Below are positions 17,301-24,882 of a stretch of DNA of 40,806 nt, one piece after another. Position 1 is the first letter of the stretch, and each line of letters starts with the position of its first letter. The DNA comes from Gammaproteobacteria bacterium. Its GTDB lineage: Bacteria; Pseudomonadota; Gammaproteobacteria; Arenicellales; Poriferihabitantaceae. The stretch is from the NCBI GenBank assembly GCA_011523765.1, contig WTGA01000105.1:1-40806 (forward strand), given 5' to 3'. The notes under the pieces were generated by a model. The model was given only the letters and a program-made list of their open reading frames with translations. It was not told where the DNA came from and searched no databases. The translations under genes and the position numbers were made by a program.

Positions 17301-20300
17301 ACCGGGTGTTCGGCCGGGTCATCGCCCCGGGTGCGCTGTACGGGGCCATGGCCGCGTCGGCGGCCCTTTCCGAAGGAAGCGGTGCAGTGGTTGTAGAGAA
17401 TATTCAGCTGCACAATGCGCTGGTCTTTACGGAGGAAGACCCCAAGGAAAATACCGGTGAAGAGAGCCGGAGACTACAGATTGTGCTCGATTCTTCCGGG
17501 AAGTCGGCGTCGCGTCGCGTCCAGATTTGCAGCAAGGGGAGTGAAGAGGGATGGACGGTACATGTTGAGGGCCGCATCTCCTTGGGCCCCCCAATACCGG
17601 AAACCGGTGGGAAGACCGATCTGGACCGCCTGAAAGCTGGCCTGTCATCGGTGGATGTGCCGAACTACTACCGTTCCCGAGCGGCTACAGGGATTGATCT
17701 GGGTCCGTCGTTTCGCACGCTGGGCAGGGTCTGGTCCCGGCCGGGTGAGGCATTGGGTGAGGTATCATTGCCGGAACCTGGCCAAAATAAACTCGATGTT
17801 CATCCACTCGTGCTGGACGGCTGCTTCCAGGTGGTGGCGGCTGCACGAAATTCGGGAGGGGCCGAAGGTGAAACCACCTATCTGCCCTTCGGTTGGGAAC
17901 GGTTCTGGCTGACAGACCGGCTACCGGAAAAAGTAATTTGCCACGTGCAAATGAGTGAGACTTCCCAAGAAACGGAAGTGGAAACCGACGGACCGTTGGA
18001 AGTCCTGAGCGGTGAATTGCGTATCTACGATCCCGATGGGACCTTACTCGGCGGGTTGAGTGGTTACACCGTGAAGCGCGCGACGCGGGCGGCACTGCTT
18101 TCGGCAGTCGAGGGAATACAGGAATTGCTCTATGAAGTCGTGTGGCGCGAGAGCGCTCTTGCGCCAGGATTGGTGCCCGCGGATTTTCTCCTGCCTCCAG
18201 AGACTGTAGCAGCCGGATCGGGACTGCTCTCGAGTTACCTGGATGAAGAAGGAGTCGGGCGCGATGACAGAAGTGCCCTGCTGCAGGACCTGGAGCGATG
18301 GGCGCGCTCCCGCGCGCTCGCAACCCTGGAGGAGTTGGGGTGGAAACGCGAGGTGGGCGCGGGGATAGATCCGGAGGATTTGAGACAGCGCCTGAAGGTC
18401 GGCGAGGAGCACAAGCGTTTGTTCCGCCGGATGCTGGAGATGCTGGCAAAATCCGGGATACTGGAAGAAGAGGATGGCGGTTTCGTGGTGAAACTCGGGC
18501 CGGATGACCTTTTGCCTGATGAAATTCCGGACGATATCGAAAAGTTTGTTACCGGAATGATCGGGCGCTACCCCCATGGCTCGACTGAAATCGGGCTGTT
18601 CAAACGGTGTGGAAGCGGCTTGCTCAAGGTGCTTCGCGCTCAATCGGATCCGCTGACCCTCCTGTTCAGCAGCGGTGATCCGACCCCGGCCGACCTGTAC
18701 TTGAAAGCACCGGTGGCGCGCGCAGCGAACAGGATATTGAGGGAAACGGTTCAAGCGCTCGTGTCCGGGTTGCCCAACGGACGGCGCCTCAGGGTGATTG
18801 AAGTCGGGGCGGGAACCGGGTCGGCGACTGCCGCCATCCTGCCGGAACTCCCGGAAGGGCGTTTCGACTACATGTATACGGATATCTCGGCCGGTTTTTT
18901 CGCAGAAGCGGAAGCAAGGTTCGGCGGCGGTTCCATCGAATACTGCCCGCTGGATATCGAGAAAGACCCGATTGGCCAGGGTTTTGATGCAAACGCCTAC
19001 GACCTGCTGATCGCATCCAACGTGCTGCACGCAACGCGGTATCTGGAGGAAACGCTGACTCACTGCCGTAAGCTTCTCGCACCATCGGGTCAGTTGGTCG
19101 CACTCGAGAATCTCAGCGGCCAGGGTTGGATGGATCTGACTTTCGGGCAATTGGATGGCTGGTGGCGGTTTGCGGACGACTACCGCCCTCACCACGCTTT
19201 GGCCAGTCCAGCAGTGTGGCGCCGCGCACTCGGTGACGCGGGTTTCGGGGAAGTGGAAATCCTGGGAGTGGAAGAATCGGATCCGAGCGTATTACCGGAC
19301 AAGGGCGTAATCGTCGCACAGGGCCCGGCAGAAGTCTTGGAGCCCCCGGGTGTTTGGGTTCTGGTAGCCGACAACGGCGGCTTGGCGACCAAGCTGGCAT
19401 CCGACCTGGCGGCCCGAAACCAGACAGTCCTAGTGGCGGGGGAGAAATCGTCGAATCACGGGGCACAACAAGCTGCCGGTTCCGGTGTTATCAGCACAGT
19501 TGTGGAAATGGAGCAGCGCGCGTCGTGGTGTTCGCTGATACAGGGTCTGCCCCCGGACGTTCCTTTCAATGGTGCCGTACATCTTGTGGCGCTGGATGGC
19601 CATGGTATGGAGGCAACCAGTGAGGAAATTGCCAGGGATGTGAAACGGGCGGGAGCGAGCGCGTTGGCGATGATTCAGGGAATTGCGGATGCCGATGCAA
19701 CACCCAAGAAAGGCGTGTGGTTTCTCACGCGCGGGGCACAGATACTGGAACGGGAGCATACCGGAGAACTGATCGGCTCGGTCCTGTGGGGATTCGGCAA
19801 GGCAGTGGCCCTGGAAGCGGCGGAACTGCAGCCAAGGATGATTGATCTGGATCCAGCAGGGACGGTGTCTGCACCGGACCTGGTCAATGAGCTTCTGTAT
19901 CCTGACCCGGAAAATCACATCGCATACCGGTCTGAACGACGCCAAGTGGCACGTCTGGTTCGGGCCAATACGGAGATGGAACGGCTTGTCCTGCCGGATG
20001 AACCGTCCTGGGTGCTGGCCCCGGACCCTGATGGCGTGTTCGAGAAGCCCTGCATCAAACCTCTGCCGCCGCGTCCCCTTGGGTCGAAGGAAGTCCGCAT
20101 CGCGATCGAAGCCTCCGGACTCAACTTCTGGGATGTGTTTCGTTCACTCGGCTTCATTGAAGAAGGGGATTTGGGTAGGGAGATGTGCGGCCACGTGCTG
20201 GATGTGGGTACTGACGTTTTGTCAGTCTGTGCAGGGGATCATGTCGTTGGATTGGGTTTCGGCGCATTCGCGGCGGAAATGATCACGAGGGAGGAACTGG

Positions 20301-23300
20301 TGGCACCCGCTCCACCGGGAATTTCGGTGACGAAGCTCGCCACGGTGCCGAGCGCGTTCGTCTCAGCCGCATTGTCTTACGAATTTTCCGGGCTGAAACG
20401 TGGTGACCGGGTACTGATTCACGCCGGAGCGGGGGGTGTAGGGCTGGCGGCGATCCAATTGGCACACGTTGCGGGAGCAGAAGTCTTTGCAACTGCGAGT
20501 GCGCCGAAGCAGGCGTATCTTCGCTCGCTGGGGGTGGAACATGTATTCAACAGCCGGCAGACGGCGTTTGGGGAGGAAATCCTTGAAAAGACGGATGGCG
20601 CGGGCGTAGACGTGTTACTGAACAGCCTGACGGGGGAAGGATTCATCGACGCAAGTCTCTCCTGCCTGACGAAAGGCGGCCGGTTCGTCGAGCTGGCCCG
20701 GCGGGATATTCTGAGCGAGGAAGAGATGGCAGAGTTGCGTCCCGACGTGGCCTACGCCATCCTGGAATTGGATGTGATGAAGAAAACCGACCCGGCCCGG
20801 GTTGGAAGGGTGCTGCGGGACGTGATGGGACGCATTGCCACGGAACAACTGAAACCACTCGTCCACAGCAGGTGGCCGTTGGCCGAAGCGGGCGCTGCGT
20901 TGAGATTCATGAGATCAGCCCGACACCTCGGGAAAATTGTATTGGCGGCCCCGCCGCTCGTGAGGGGCCGTCTGCGGCAGGATAGAACCTACCTAGTCAC
21001 CGGCGGCTTGGGCGGAATCGGTTGTGCCGTCGCGGATTGGCTCGCCGAATGTGGAGCGGGTGCGATCGTCCTGAATGGGCGGCGTCCTCCGGACCCGGAA
21101 GTCGAAGTAGCCATCAACTCGTTGCGCGAACACGGGTTCACGGTACAGGTGGAACTCGCAGATGTGACGGATGCTGCCGCGGTGGATGAAATGCTGGCAC
21201 GGATAGCCCGGGAACTGCCACCAATCGGCGGCGTGATCCATAGCGTGGGGGTACTGTCGGATGGCGCACTCACGAACCAGAGATGGGAAAGGTTTGAGGA
21301 GGTGTTGTGGCCGAAGATATTGGGGGCTTGGCACTTGCATCGCGCAACCGTGGACCTAGACCTGGATCTTTTTACCCTTTTTTCCAGCCGGGTCGGCGTC
21401 ATGGGCAACCCGGGCCAGGCGAACCACGCTGCGGCCAATGCGTTTCTGGATCAACTCGCCATCCACCGCCGGGCGCTGGGGCTTCCGGGGCAAGCCATTG
21501 CATGGGGAGCATGGTCGGAGATTGGCGAAGCGGCGGAACAACGGGAACGGATTGAACGGCAACGGGCTGCACGCGGCGGTCGCTGGTTTACCCCGCAACA
21601 GGGGATCCGGGCATTCGACAGGCTGGTGCGCCAAGATGTCACGAATTCCGTAGTGATGTCTATGGACTGGCCGGTTTTCGAAGAGGCTGTCGAGGACCGT
21701 CCGCCACTGCTGGAGGACCTGCTCTCCACCGCTTCCGATACCGAGGCCGATTCGCCTGCCCTGGCAAACGATCTGATCACCCGTTTCCAGGGAGCGCTTG
21801 CAGCGGAGCGCGAGAGCCTTCTGGTTTCTTTCCTGCAACAGGAATTGCAGGCAGTGCTACGGCTGCCCAAGGCACCGGAGCCCACAGTGGGATTTTTCGA
21901 CCTGGGAATGGACTCGCTCATGGCCGTGGAACTGCGCAATCGCCTGAACCGTGCGTTTGCCGATGCCTACACGGCCTCGAATACGGTGGTGTTCGACTAC
22001 CCGGACATCGCGGCACTTGCCTGTCATCTGGCCGGGGAGCTCAGCGAGGTGAGCCCCGCTGCCGTTTCGCAGATGCAACCTGAGCTGAAGCCGTGGTCGA
22101 TGGAATCGCACGAAGAGGAACAAATTGCGATTGTGGGCATGGCATGCCGATTCCCCGGTTCACCGGATGTTTCCACTTACTGGCGTCAACTCGCAGCGGG
22201 CACCGATGCGGTGTCTGACGGGCGGCGGGATTCCGGAACCTGGAACGGCATTCTCGGAGACCCCGCCGCCGAGGAAGCCATGTATCGGCGAGGCGGGTTC
22301 ATTGAGGGGCTCGATCAATTCGACGCAAACTTCTTCGGAATCCGGCCCATCGAGGCGCGGATGATGGACCCCCGCCAAAGGCTGTTGCTCGAAACAAGCT
22401 GGCAGGCGCTTGAAGACGCAGGCATCGACCCCTTTTCGCTCAAAGGCACTCGTAGCGGAGTGTATGTCGGATTGGGCGGAAGCGAATACCGGGATTTGGT
22501 CGCCGGCAGTGGTCAGGATGACAGTTATCTCGGAACCACCCCCAGTGTGACCGTTGGGCGCATTGCCTTTGCACTGGGCCTGATGGGGCCGGCGGTGCCG
22601 CTGGACATGACCTGTGCATCATCGCTGGTGGCGGTACACCAGGCAGCCGCGAGCCTCCGGGGAGGGGAAGTCGATCTGGCCCTGGCCGGGGGAGCACACG
22701 CAGTGCTCTCTCCCCCGATCACGAGGTTCATGGCGGAGTTCGGGATGTTGTCGCGACAAGGGCGGTGCAGGACTTTCGATGCCGCTGCAGACGGTTTCGT
22801 GCGCGGCGAAGGCTGCGGAGTGGTGGTCTTGAAGCGGCTGAGCGATGCAAAAGCCGACGGTGACCCTGTCTGGGGCCTGGTGAAGGGCACGGCCGTGAAC
22901 CAGAACGGAGCGAGTGCTGCGCTGACGGTGCCAAATGGTACCGCGCAGGAGCAGGTACTGGAGGATGCACTCTCCCGGGCTGGAGTTCCACCTTCTGAAG
23001 TGGATTATCTGGAAGTCCATGCAACCGGGTCACAATTGGGTGACCCGATTGAAGTGCGTGCAGCGGCAGCGGTGTACGGCAGAGGACGCGCGGCGGACCG
23101 CCCGCTGCTGCTTGGCACGGTAAAGACGAATATCGGTCACCTGGAGTCGGCGGCGGGTATCGCCGGCCTGATCAAGGTATTGCTGGCGATGAAACACAGA
23201 GTCATTCCGAAACACCTGCATTTCGAAAATCCGAATCCGCATATGCCCTGGAATGAACTTCCGGTGCGTGTGACGTCGGAAAAAATGGACTGGCCGAGCA

Positions 23301-24667
23301 CTCCCGACCATCCACCCCGTGCGGGGGTGAGTGCTTTCGCAATTTCGGGGACAAATGCGCATATCGTGGTGGAAGGGTCTGATATGCCTGAAATCCCTTC
23401 GTTTTCAAACACTGGACAACATTTTCCTGCGGGTAGCGCAAAACACATCAATGTTTCCCTGCCAGAATCGGTTCCGGGGTCACTGACAACGCAGGAGTTC
23501 CCTTCTCGCCGGATTCGGTTGCTGCCGCTCTCAGGCAAATCTGACGGTGCACTTTGTGAGCTGGCGATGCGCTATCTTTCCTGGCTTGATGATCGCGCTG
23601 AAGCATTTTCTTCTGAAAATATCCCTGAGCCTGTGCTGTCGGACATGGCGTGGACGGCGGGCACGGGACGCAGTCATTTCGATCACCGCGCGGGAATCCT
23701 GTTCGAGAACACGATGTCCCTGAAGGAAAACCTGATGGCCCTGGCCAAATCAAACGGGAACCACAGTCCGAGGGGGAAGTCAAAGGTAGCCTTCGTATAC
23801 CCGGATGAAAGCAGTCACTGGATGGGCATGGGTGAAGCACTTTATGAAAGTGAACCGGTGGTGCGTGCAGTTCTGGACCACTGCGACGCGATACTCCGGG
23901 TACAGCGTGATGCTTCGTTGCTGGATGTCATGTTTGGTAACTTCGACGGTCTGGGCGACCCGGCATGGGCGCAGCCAGCGACCTATGCGCTCGAATGCGC
24001 GCTCACGGCATTGTGGTCGAGTGTCGGGGTCCGGCCGAGCGTGGTGTTCGGGGTCGGCTCCGGTGAAATTTCCGCGGCACAGGCGGCGGGTGTGATCACT
24101 CTGGAACAGGGTTTGCGTTTCGCGGCACGCAGGGGCTCCCTCATGGAAAGGTCGGCAGGAGACGGAAAACCCGATACGGAGGTACTGGACGAACTGGAAG
24201 CAGCATTCGAAGATGTGGTGACCGGGGAGCCGTCGCTTGTGCTGGTGAACCAGGTGACTGGTCAAGGAGTGGGAACCGGTGAAACGCTCGATGGGACACA
24301 CTGGCGTCGGCAGGCAAGTGAACCGACAGCATTCGATGAATGCATGGAAACCCTTGCGGGGCTGGACGTTGGTATCGTGGTTGAGGTCGGCCCGGACATG
24401 GTGCTGGGCCCGAAAGTGGCCTCGGCCTGGCCGAAACCGATGAAAAATACGAAAACAACCGCAAACGGCAGTGAGAGGCCGGCAGTTCTGTACAGCATGA
24501 GCCGGTCGGCGGTGAATGGATACGGTTTCGTGGAGAAAGTGGCGCAGGCGTATGAAGCAGGGCTCACACTTGATTTTACCGGGCTATTCGCAGGAGAGGA
24601 GCAACGACGGATCTCGCTGCCGGGCTATCCGTTCCAACGGCAGCGGTTTTGGTTCCAATCGCATTGA
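14336..24667 (+). CDS. Type I polyketide synthase: KS-AT-DH-cMT-ER-KR-ACP-KS-degenerate AT
   Basis: A single protein of about 3443 residues. Module 1 is a complete, fully reducing, C-methylating set: KS, malonyl-type AT, DH, methyltransferase, structural KR, ER, KR, ACP. It is followed by a second KS and an AT that has lost its active site, and the protein ends just after the post-AT linker (LPGYPFQRQRFWF) with a TGA. There is no loading domain, no ACP for the second KS and no thioesterase. Domain order 1 matches iterative highly reducing synthases and animal FAS plus cMT, so a methyl-branched acyl chain is predicted. Partners likely include the PPTase (11066-11797), the free ACP (10684-10905), and perhaps the ACADs and the alpha/beta hydrolase. 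ATG at 14336 with GGGGG five bases upstream is chosen; GTG 14324 and ATG 14393 are alternatives. I recall similar synthases in sponge symbionts (Sup-type), unverified. Confidence 0.95.
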   Translation: MRQDRYPSFSTEPENRTPKMKSPAEGIAIVGMACRFPGAPSIPAFWDLLESGGNAVSEILPGSGNRRVDELFSNVPNPGGACRYCAYVEGIDEFDAGFFRISPVEAQLLDPQQRMMLETTWQALEDAGINPDRLKGSRAGVYTGISNDEYRMLVVESDKPAEAASCLYALSGTNLNGTSGRVSFVLGLMGPAKAVDAACASSLVSVHDAVSDLQQGKADLAIAGGVQAILNGRVFELRADSMMLSPDGQCKAFDASANGYVRGEGCGVVVLKRLREAEADGDRIWGVIRGSAVNHGGASSGLTVPHTPALEQVIEAALSHAGVAAAEVDYLEAHGTGTAVGDPIEIDAVAAVYGRGRKAGQPLLVGSVKTNVGHLESAAGIAGLMKAVLVMQRKVIPKHLHFRNPDPGVDWDKLPLQVTSSRMDLPQRDRRRLAGVNSFGISGTNAHLIVEEYRTPDEGPHGRVAGSAQAVMSRLPSIVKDLPLPQGKFRQRRTRLLPLSGKSEDALRELVERYLAWLKEQAKELTAAGTASELLLSDMAWTAGVGRSHFDHRAGVVFHDAGSLQKRLENLIEAEKDERRHPAAKVAFAYTGQGSQWAGMGEALYESEPVVRAVLDRCEEVFHAERGVSLLDVMFGRGGKGKLDDTAWEQPALYALECALTALWASVGVRPSVVVGHSVGELAAAQAAGVYSLEDGMRFATVRGMLLSATEPGAMSAIFASPEQVAGMVEAVNASSAGVGLSISADNGSHQVVSGPVAEIESLLKRCGSEEVQTRRLNTSRAFHSALLEPALDALEASLHGVEINPPTLTVVSNLTGRAVETGQVLDGAYWRRHAREAVAFASGIRTLAELGVDLVVELGPRQLLGTMAISAWPESAQTPAPIVVPSLCPPSGDTPEHTGRDGFMAGVAQVYQTGLPIHFEGLFSGEARRRISIPGYPFQRERYWIETTKRRRQNTGHPLLGDRHESASGEVTYETEVFPSDPEWLGDHRVFGRVIAPGALYGAMAASAALSEGSGAVVVENIQLHNALVFTEEDPKENTGEESRRLQIVLDSSGKSASRRVQICSKGSEEGWTVHVEGRISLGPPIPETGGKTDLDRLKAGLSSVDVPNYYRSRAATGIDLGPSFRTLGRVWSRPGEALGEVSLPEPGQNKLDVHPLVLDGCFQVVAAARNSGGAEGETTYLPFGWERFWLTDRLPEKVICHVQMSETSQETEVETDGPLEVLSGELRIYDPDGTLLGGLSGYTVKRATRAALLSAVEGIQELLYEVVWRESALAPGLVPADFLLPPETVAAGSGLLSSYLDEEGVGRDDRSALLQDLERWARSRALATLEELGWKREVGAGIDPEDLRQRLKVGEEHKRLFRRMLEMLAKSGILEEEDGGFVVKLGPDDLLPDEIPDDIEKFVTGMIGRYPHGSTEIGLFKRCGSGLLKVLRAQSDPLTLLFSSGDPTPADLYLKAPVARAANRILRETVQALVSGLPNGRRLRVIEVGAGTGSATAAILPELPEGRFDYMYTDISAGFFAEAEARFGGGSIEYCPLDIEKDPIGQGFDANAYDLLIASNVLHATRYLEETLTHCRKLLAPSGQLVALENLSGQGWMDLTFGQLDGWWRFADDYRPHHALASPAVWRRALGDAGFGEVEILGVEESDPSVLPDKGVIVAQGPAEVLEPPGVWVLVADNGGLATKLASDLAARNQTVLVAGEKSSNHGAQQAAGSGVISTVVEMEQRASWCSLIQGLPPDVPFNGAVHLVALDGHGMEATSEEIARDVKRAGASALAMIQGIADADATPKKGVWFLTRGAQILEREHTGELIGSVLWGFGKAVALEAAELQPRMIDLDPAGTVSAPDLVNELLYPDPENHIAYRSERRQVARLVRANTEMERLVLPDEPSWVLAPDPDGVFEKPCIKPLPPRPLGSKEVRIAIEASGLNFWDVFRSLGFIEEGDLGREMCGHVLDVGTDVLSVCAGDHVVGLGFGAFAAEMITREELVAPAPPGISVTKLATVPSAFVSAALSYEFSGLKRGDRVLIHAGAGGVGLAAIQLAHVAGAEVFATASAPKQAYLRSLGVEHVFNSRQTAFGEEILEKTDGAGVDVLLNSLTGEGFIDASLSCLTKGGRFVELARRDILSEEEMAELRPDVAYAILELDVMKKTDPARVGRVLRDVMGRIATEQLKPLVHSRWPLAEAGAALRFMRSARHLGKIVLAAPPLVRGRLRQDRTYLVTGGLGGIGCAVADWLAECGAGAIVLNGRRPPDPEVEVAINSLREHGFTVQVELADVTDAAAVDEMLARIARELPPIGGVIHSVGVLSDGALTNQRWERFEEVLWPKILGAWHLHRATVDLDLDLFTLFSSRVGVMGNPGQANHAAANAFLDQLAIHRRALGLPGQAIAWGAWSEIGEAAEQRERIERQRAARGGRWFTPQQGIRAFDRLVRQDVTNSVVMSMDWPVFEEAVEDRPPLLEDLLSTASDTEADSPALANDLITRFQGALAAERESLLVSFLQQELQAVLRLPKAPEPTVGFFDLGMDSLMAVELRNRLNRAFADAYTASNTVVFDYPDIAALACHLAGELSEVSPAAVSQMQPELKPWSMESHEEEQIAIVGMACRFPGSPDVSTYWRQLAAGTDAVSDGRRDSGTWNGILGDPAAEEAMYRRGGFIEGLDQFDANFFGIRPIEARMMDPRQRLLLETSWQALEDAGIDPFSLKGTRSGVYVGLGGSEYRDLVAGSGQDDSYLGTTPSVTVGRIAFALGLMGPAVPLDMTCASSLVAVHQAAASLRGGEVDLALAGGAHAVLSPPITRFMAEFGMLSRQGRCRTFDAAADGFVRGEGCGVVVLKRLSDAKADGDPVWGLVKGTAVNQNGASAALTVPNGTAQEQVLEDALSRAGVPPSEVDYLEVHATGSQLGDPIEVRAAAAVYGRGRAADRPLLLGTVKTNIGHLESAAGIAGLIKVLLAMKHRVIPKHLHFENPNPHMPWNELPVRVTSEKMDWPSTPDHPPRAGVSAFAISGTNAHIVVEGSDMPEIPSFSNTGQHFPAGSAKHINVSLPESVPGSLTTQEFPSRRIRLLPLSGKSDGALCELAMRYLSWLDDRAEAFSSENIPEPVLSDMAWTAGTGRSHFDHRAGILFENTMSLKENLMALAKSNGNHSPRGKSKVAFVYPDESSHWMGMGEALYESEPVVRAVLDHCDAILRVQRDASLLDVMFGNFDGLGDPAWAQPATYALECALTALWSSVGVRPSVVFGVGSGEISAAQAAGVITLEQGLRFAARRGSLMERSAGDGKPDTEVLDELEAAFEDVVTGEPSLVLVNQVTGQGVGTGETLDGTHWRRQASEPTAFDECMETLAGLDVGIVVEVGPDMVLGPKVASAWPKPMKNTKTTANGSERPAVLYSMSRSAVNGYGFVEKVAQAYEAGLTLDFTGLFAGEEQRRISLPGYPFQRQRFWFQSH
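14408..15696 (+). other. PKS domain KS1 (active-site residues present)
   Basis: Begins GIAIVGMACRFPG. Catalytic Cys in DAACASSLVSVH (Cys codon 14930-14932). His residues in EAHGTGT (codon 15335-15337) and TNVGHLESAAG (codon 15455-15457). The nucleophile context is A-C-A-S-S instead of the common A-C-S-S-S. Confidence 0.95.
16085..16965 (+). other. PKS domain AT1 (malonyl-type acyltransferase)
   Basis: Contains YTGQGSQWAGMGE, the nucleophile motif GHSVGE (Ser codon 16367-16369), and RAFHS (His codon 16685-16687). GHS-[aliphatic]-G with A-F-H is the usual malonyl-CoA pattern; methylmalonyl-specific domains usually have GHSQG and YASH. The methyl branches would therefore come from the cMT domain, not from the extender unit. 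Confidence 0.9.
17207..18090 (+). other. PKS domain DH (dehydratase, catalytic dyad present)
   Basis: Double hot-dog domain starting HPLLGD. Catalytic His in GDHRVFGRVIAPG (H-x3-G-x4-P pattern, His codon 17300-17302) and catalytic Asp in VLDGCFQ (codon 17816-17818). Expected to be active. Confidence 0.9.
18390..19290 (+). other. PKS domain cMT (SAM-dependent C-methyltransferase)
   Basis: SAM-binding motif I is VIEVGAGTGSAT (about 18794-18829). The segment NVLHATRYLEE carries a His (codon 19028-19030) and ALENLSG a Glu (codon 19106-19108), 26 residues apart, matching the His-Glu pair known from fungal polyketide C-methyltransferase domains. Predicted to methylate the alpha carbon of the beta-ketoacyl-ACP. 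Confidence 0.88.
20005..20960 (+). other. PKS domain ER (NADPH enoyl reductase)
   Basis: Medium-chain dehydrogenase-type enoyl reductase. Substrate-side motif ASGLNFWDVFRSLGF and nucleotide-binding HAGAGGVGLAAIQLA (about 20420-20464). The structural, non-catalytic KR half precedes it (about 19345-19985). The Tyr often found a few residues after GLNFRDV in ERs giving one methyl configuration is absent here (F-I). Confidence 0.9.
20970..21730 (+). other. PKS domain KR (ketoreductase, Tyr replaced by His)
   Basis: Rossmann motif VTGGLGGIG (about 20996-21020), catalytic-type Lys in WPKILGA, Ser in LFSSRVG (codon 21386-21388) and Asn in AAANAFLD. At the usual Tyr position the sequence reads GQANHAAANA, giving His (codon 21425-21427). 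I believe His occurs here in some other KRs, so activity cannot be excluded. Confidence 0.85.
21790..22050 (+). other. PKS domain ACP
   Basis: Carrier domain with the phosphopantetheine Ser in FDLGMDSLMAVELRN (Ser codon 21914-21916). The only carrier domain in the protein; it lies between the KR and the second KS. Confidence 0.93.
22121..23379 (+). other. PKS domain KS2 (second ketosynthase, residues present)
   Basis: Starts QIAIVGMACRFPG. Catalytic Cys in DMTCASSLVAVH (codon 22613-22615), His in EVHATGSQLGDP (codon 23018-23020, H-A-T-G in place of H-G-T-G) and TNIGHLESAAG (codon 23138-23140). All three catalytic residues are kept, so the domain has not visibly decayed, unlike the AT after it. 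Confidence 0.92.
23777..24435 (+). other. PKS degenerate AT2 (pseudo-acyltransferase)
   Basis: Clearly homologous to AT1: MGEALYESEPVVRAVLD and ALECALTALW are shared. The nucleophile motif GHSVGE has become GVGSGE (24050-24067): the Ser position is Gly, the His is Val. GQGSQW has become DESSHW. Between RRGSLM and LVNQVTG the domain is about 71 residues shorter than AT1, so the small ferredoxin-like subdomain with the A-F-H motif is gone. The frame stays open throughout. It cannot act as a normal acyltransferase and may serve only as the structural KS-AT platform. Confidence 0.92.
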
Positions 24668-24673
24668 CAGTGC

Positions 24674-24695
24674 CGGTTCGAAAGTGTTTCAACCG
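24674..24695 (+). terminator. Weak hairpin just after the PKS stop
   Basis: CGGTT-(c)-GAAA, loop gtg, TTTCAACCG: nine base pairs with one bulged C, directly after the PKS TGA. No T tract follows, so intrinsic termination is doubtful. Confidence 0.3.
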
Positions 24696-24882
24696 TGGAC
24701 CGACCCAAGTTTCCGACATCAGGGCTGAACTCCATCCTCCCGGATCCATTCCCACCCAATCCATGACTCCATCTCCTCATGTACCATGCCTGTCCAGGCC
24801 CTATGCATTGCCCGACCAGCCGCCCGTATCAAGGACCCAGGCCGACACTACAACGGGTTTCGGGGGTCCCGGTCTCGCAAAA

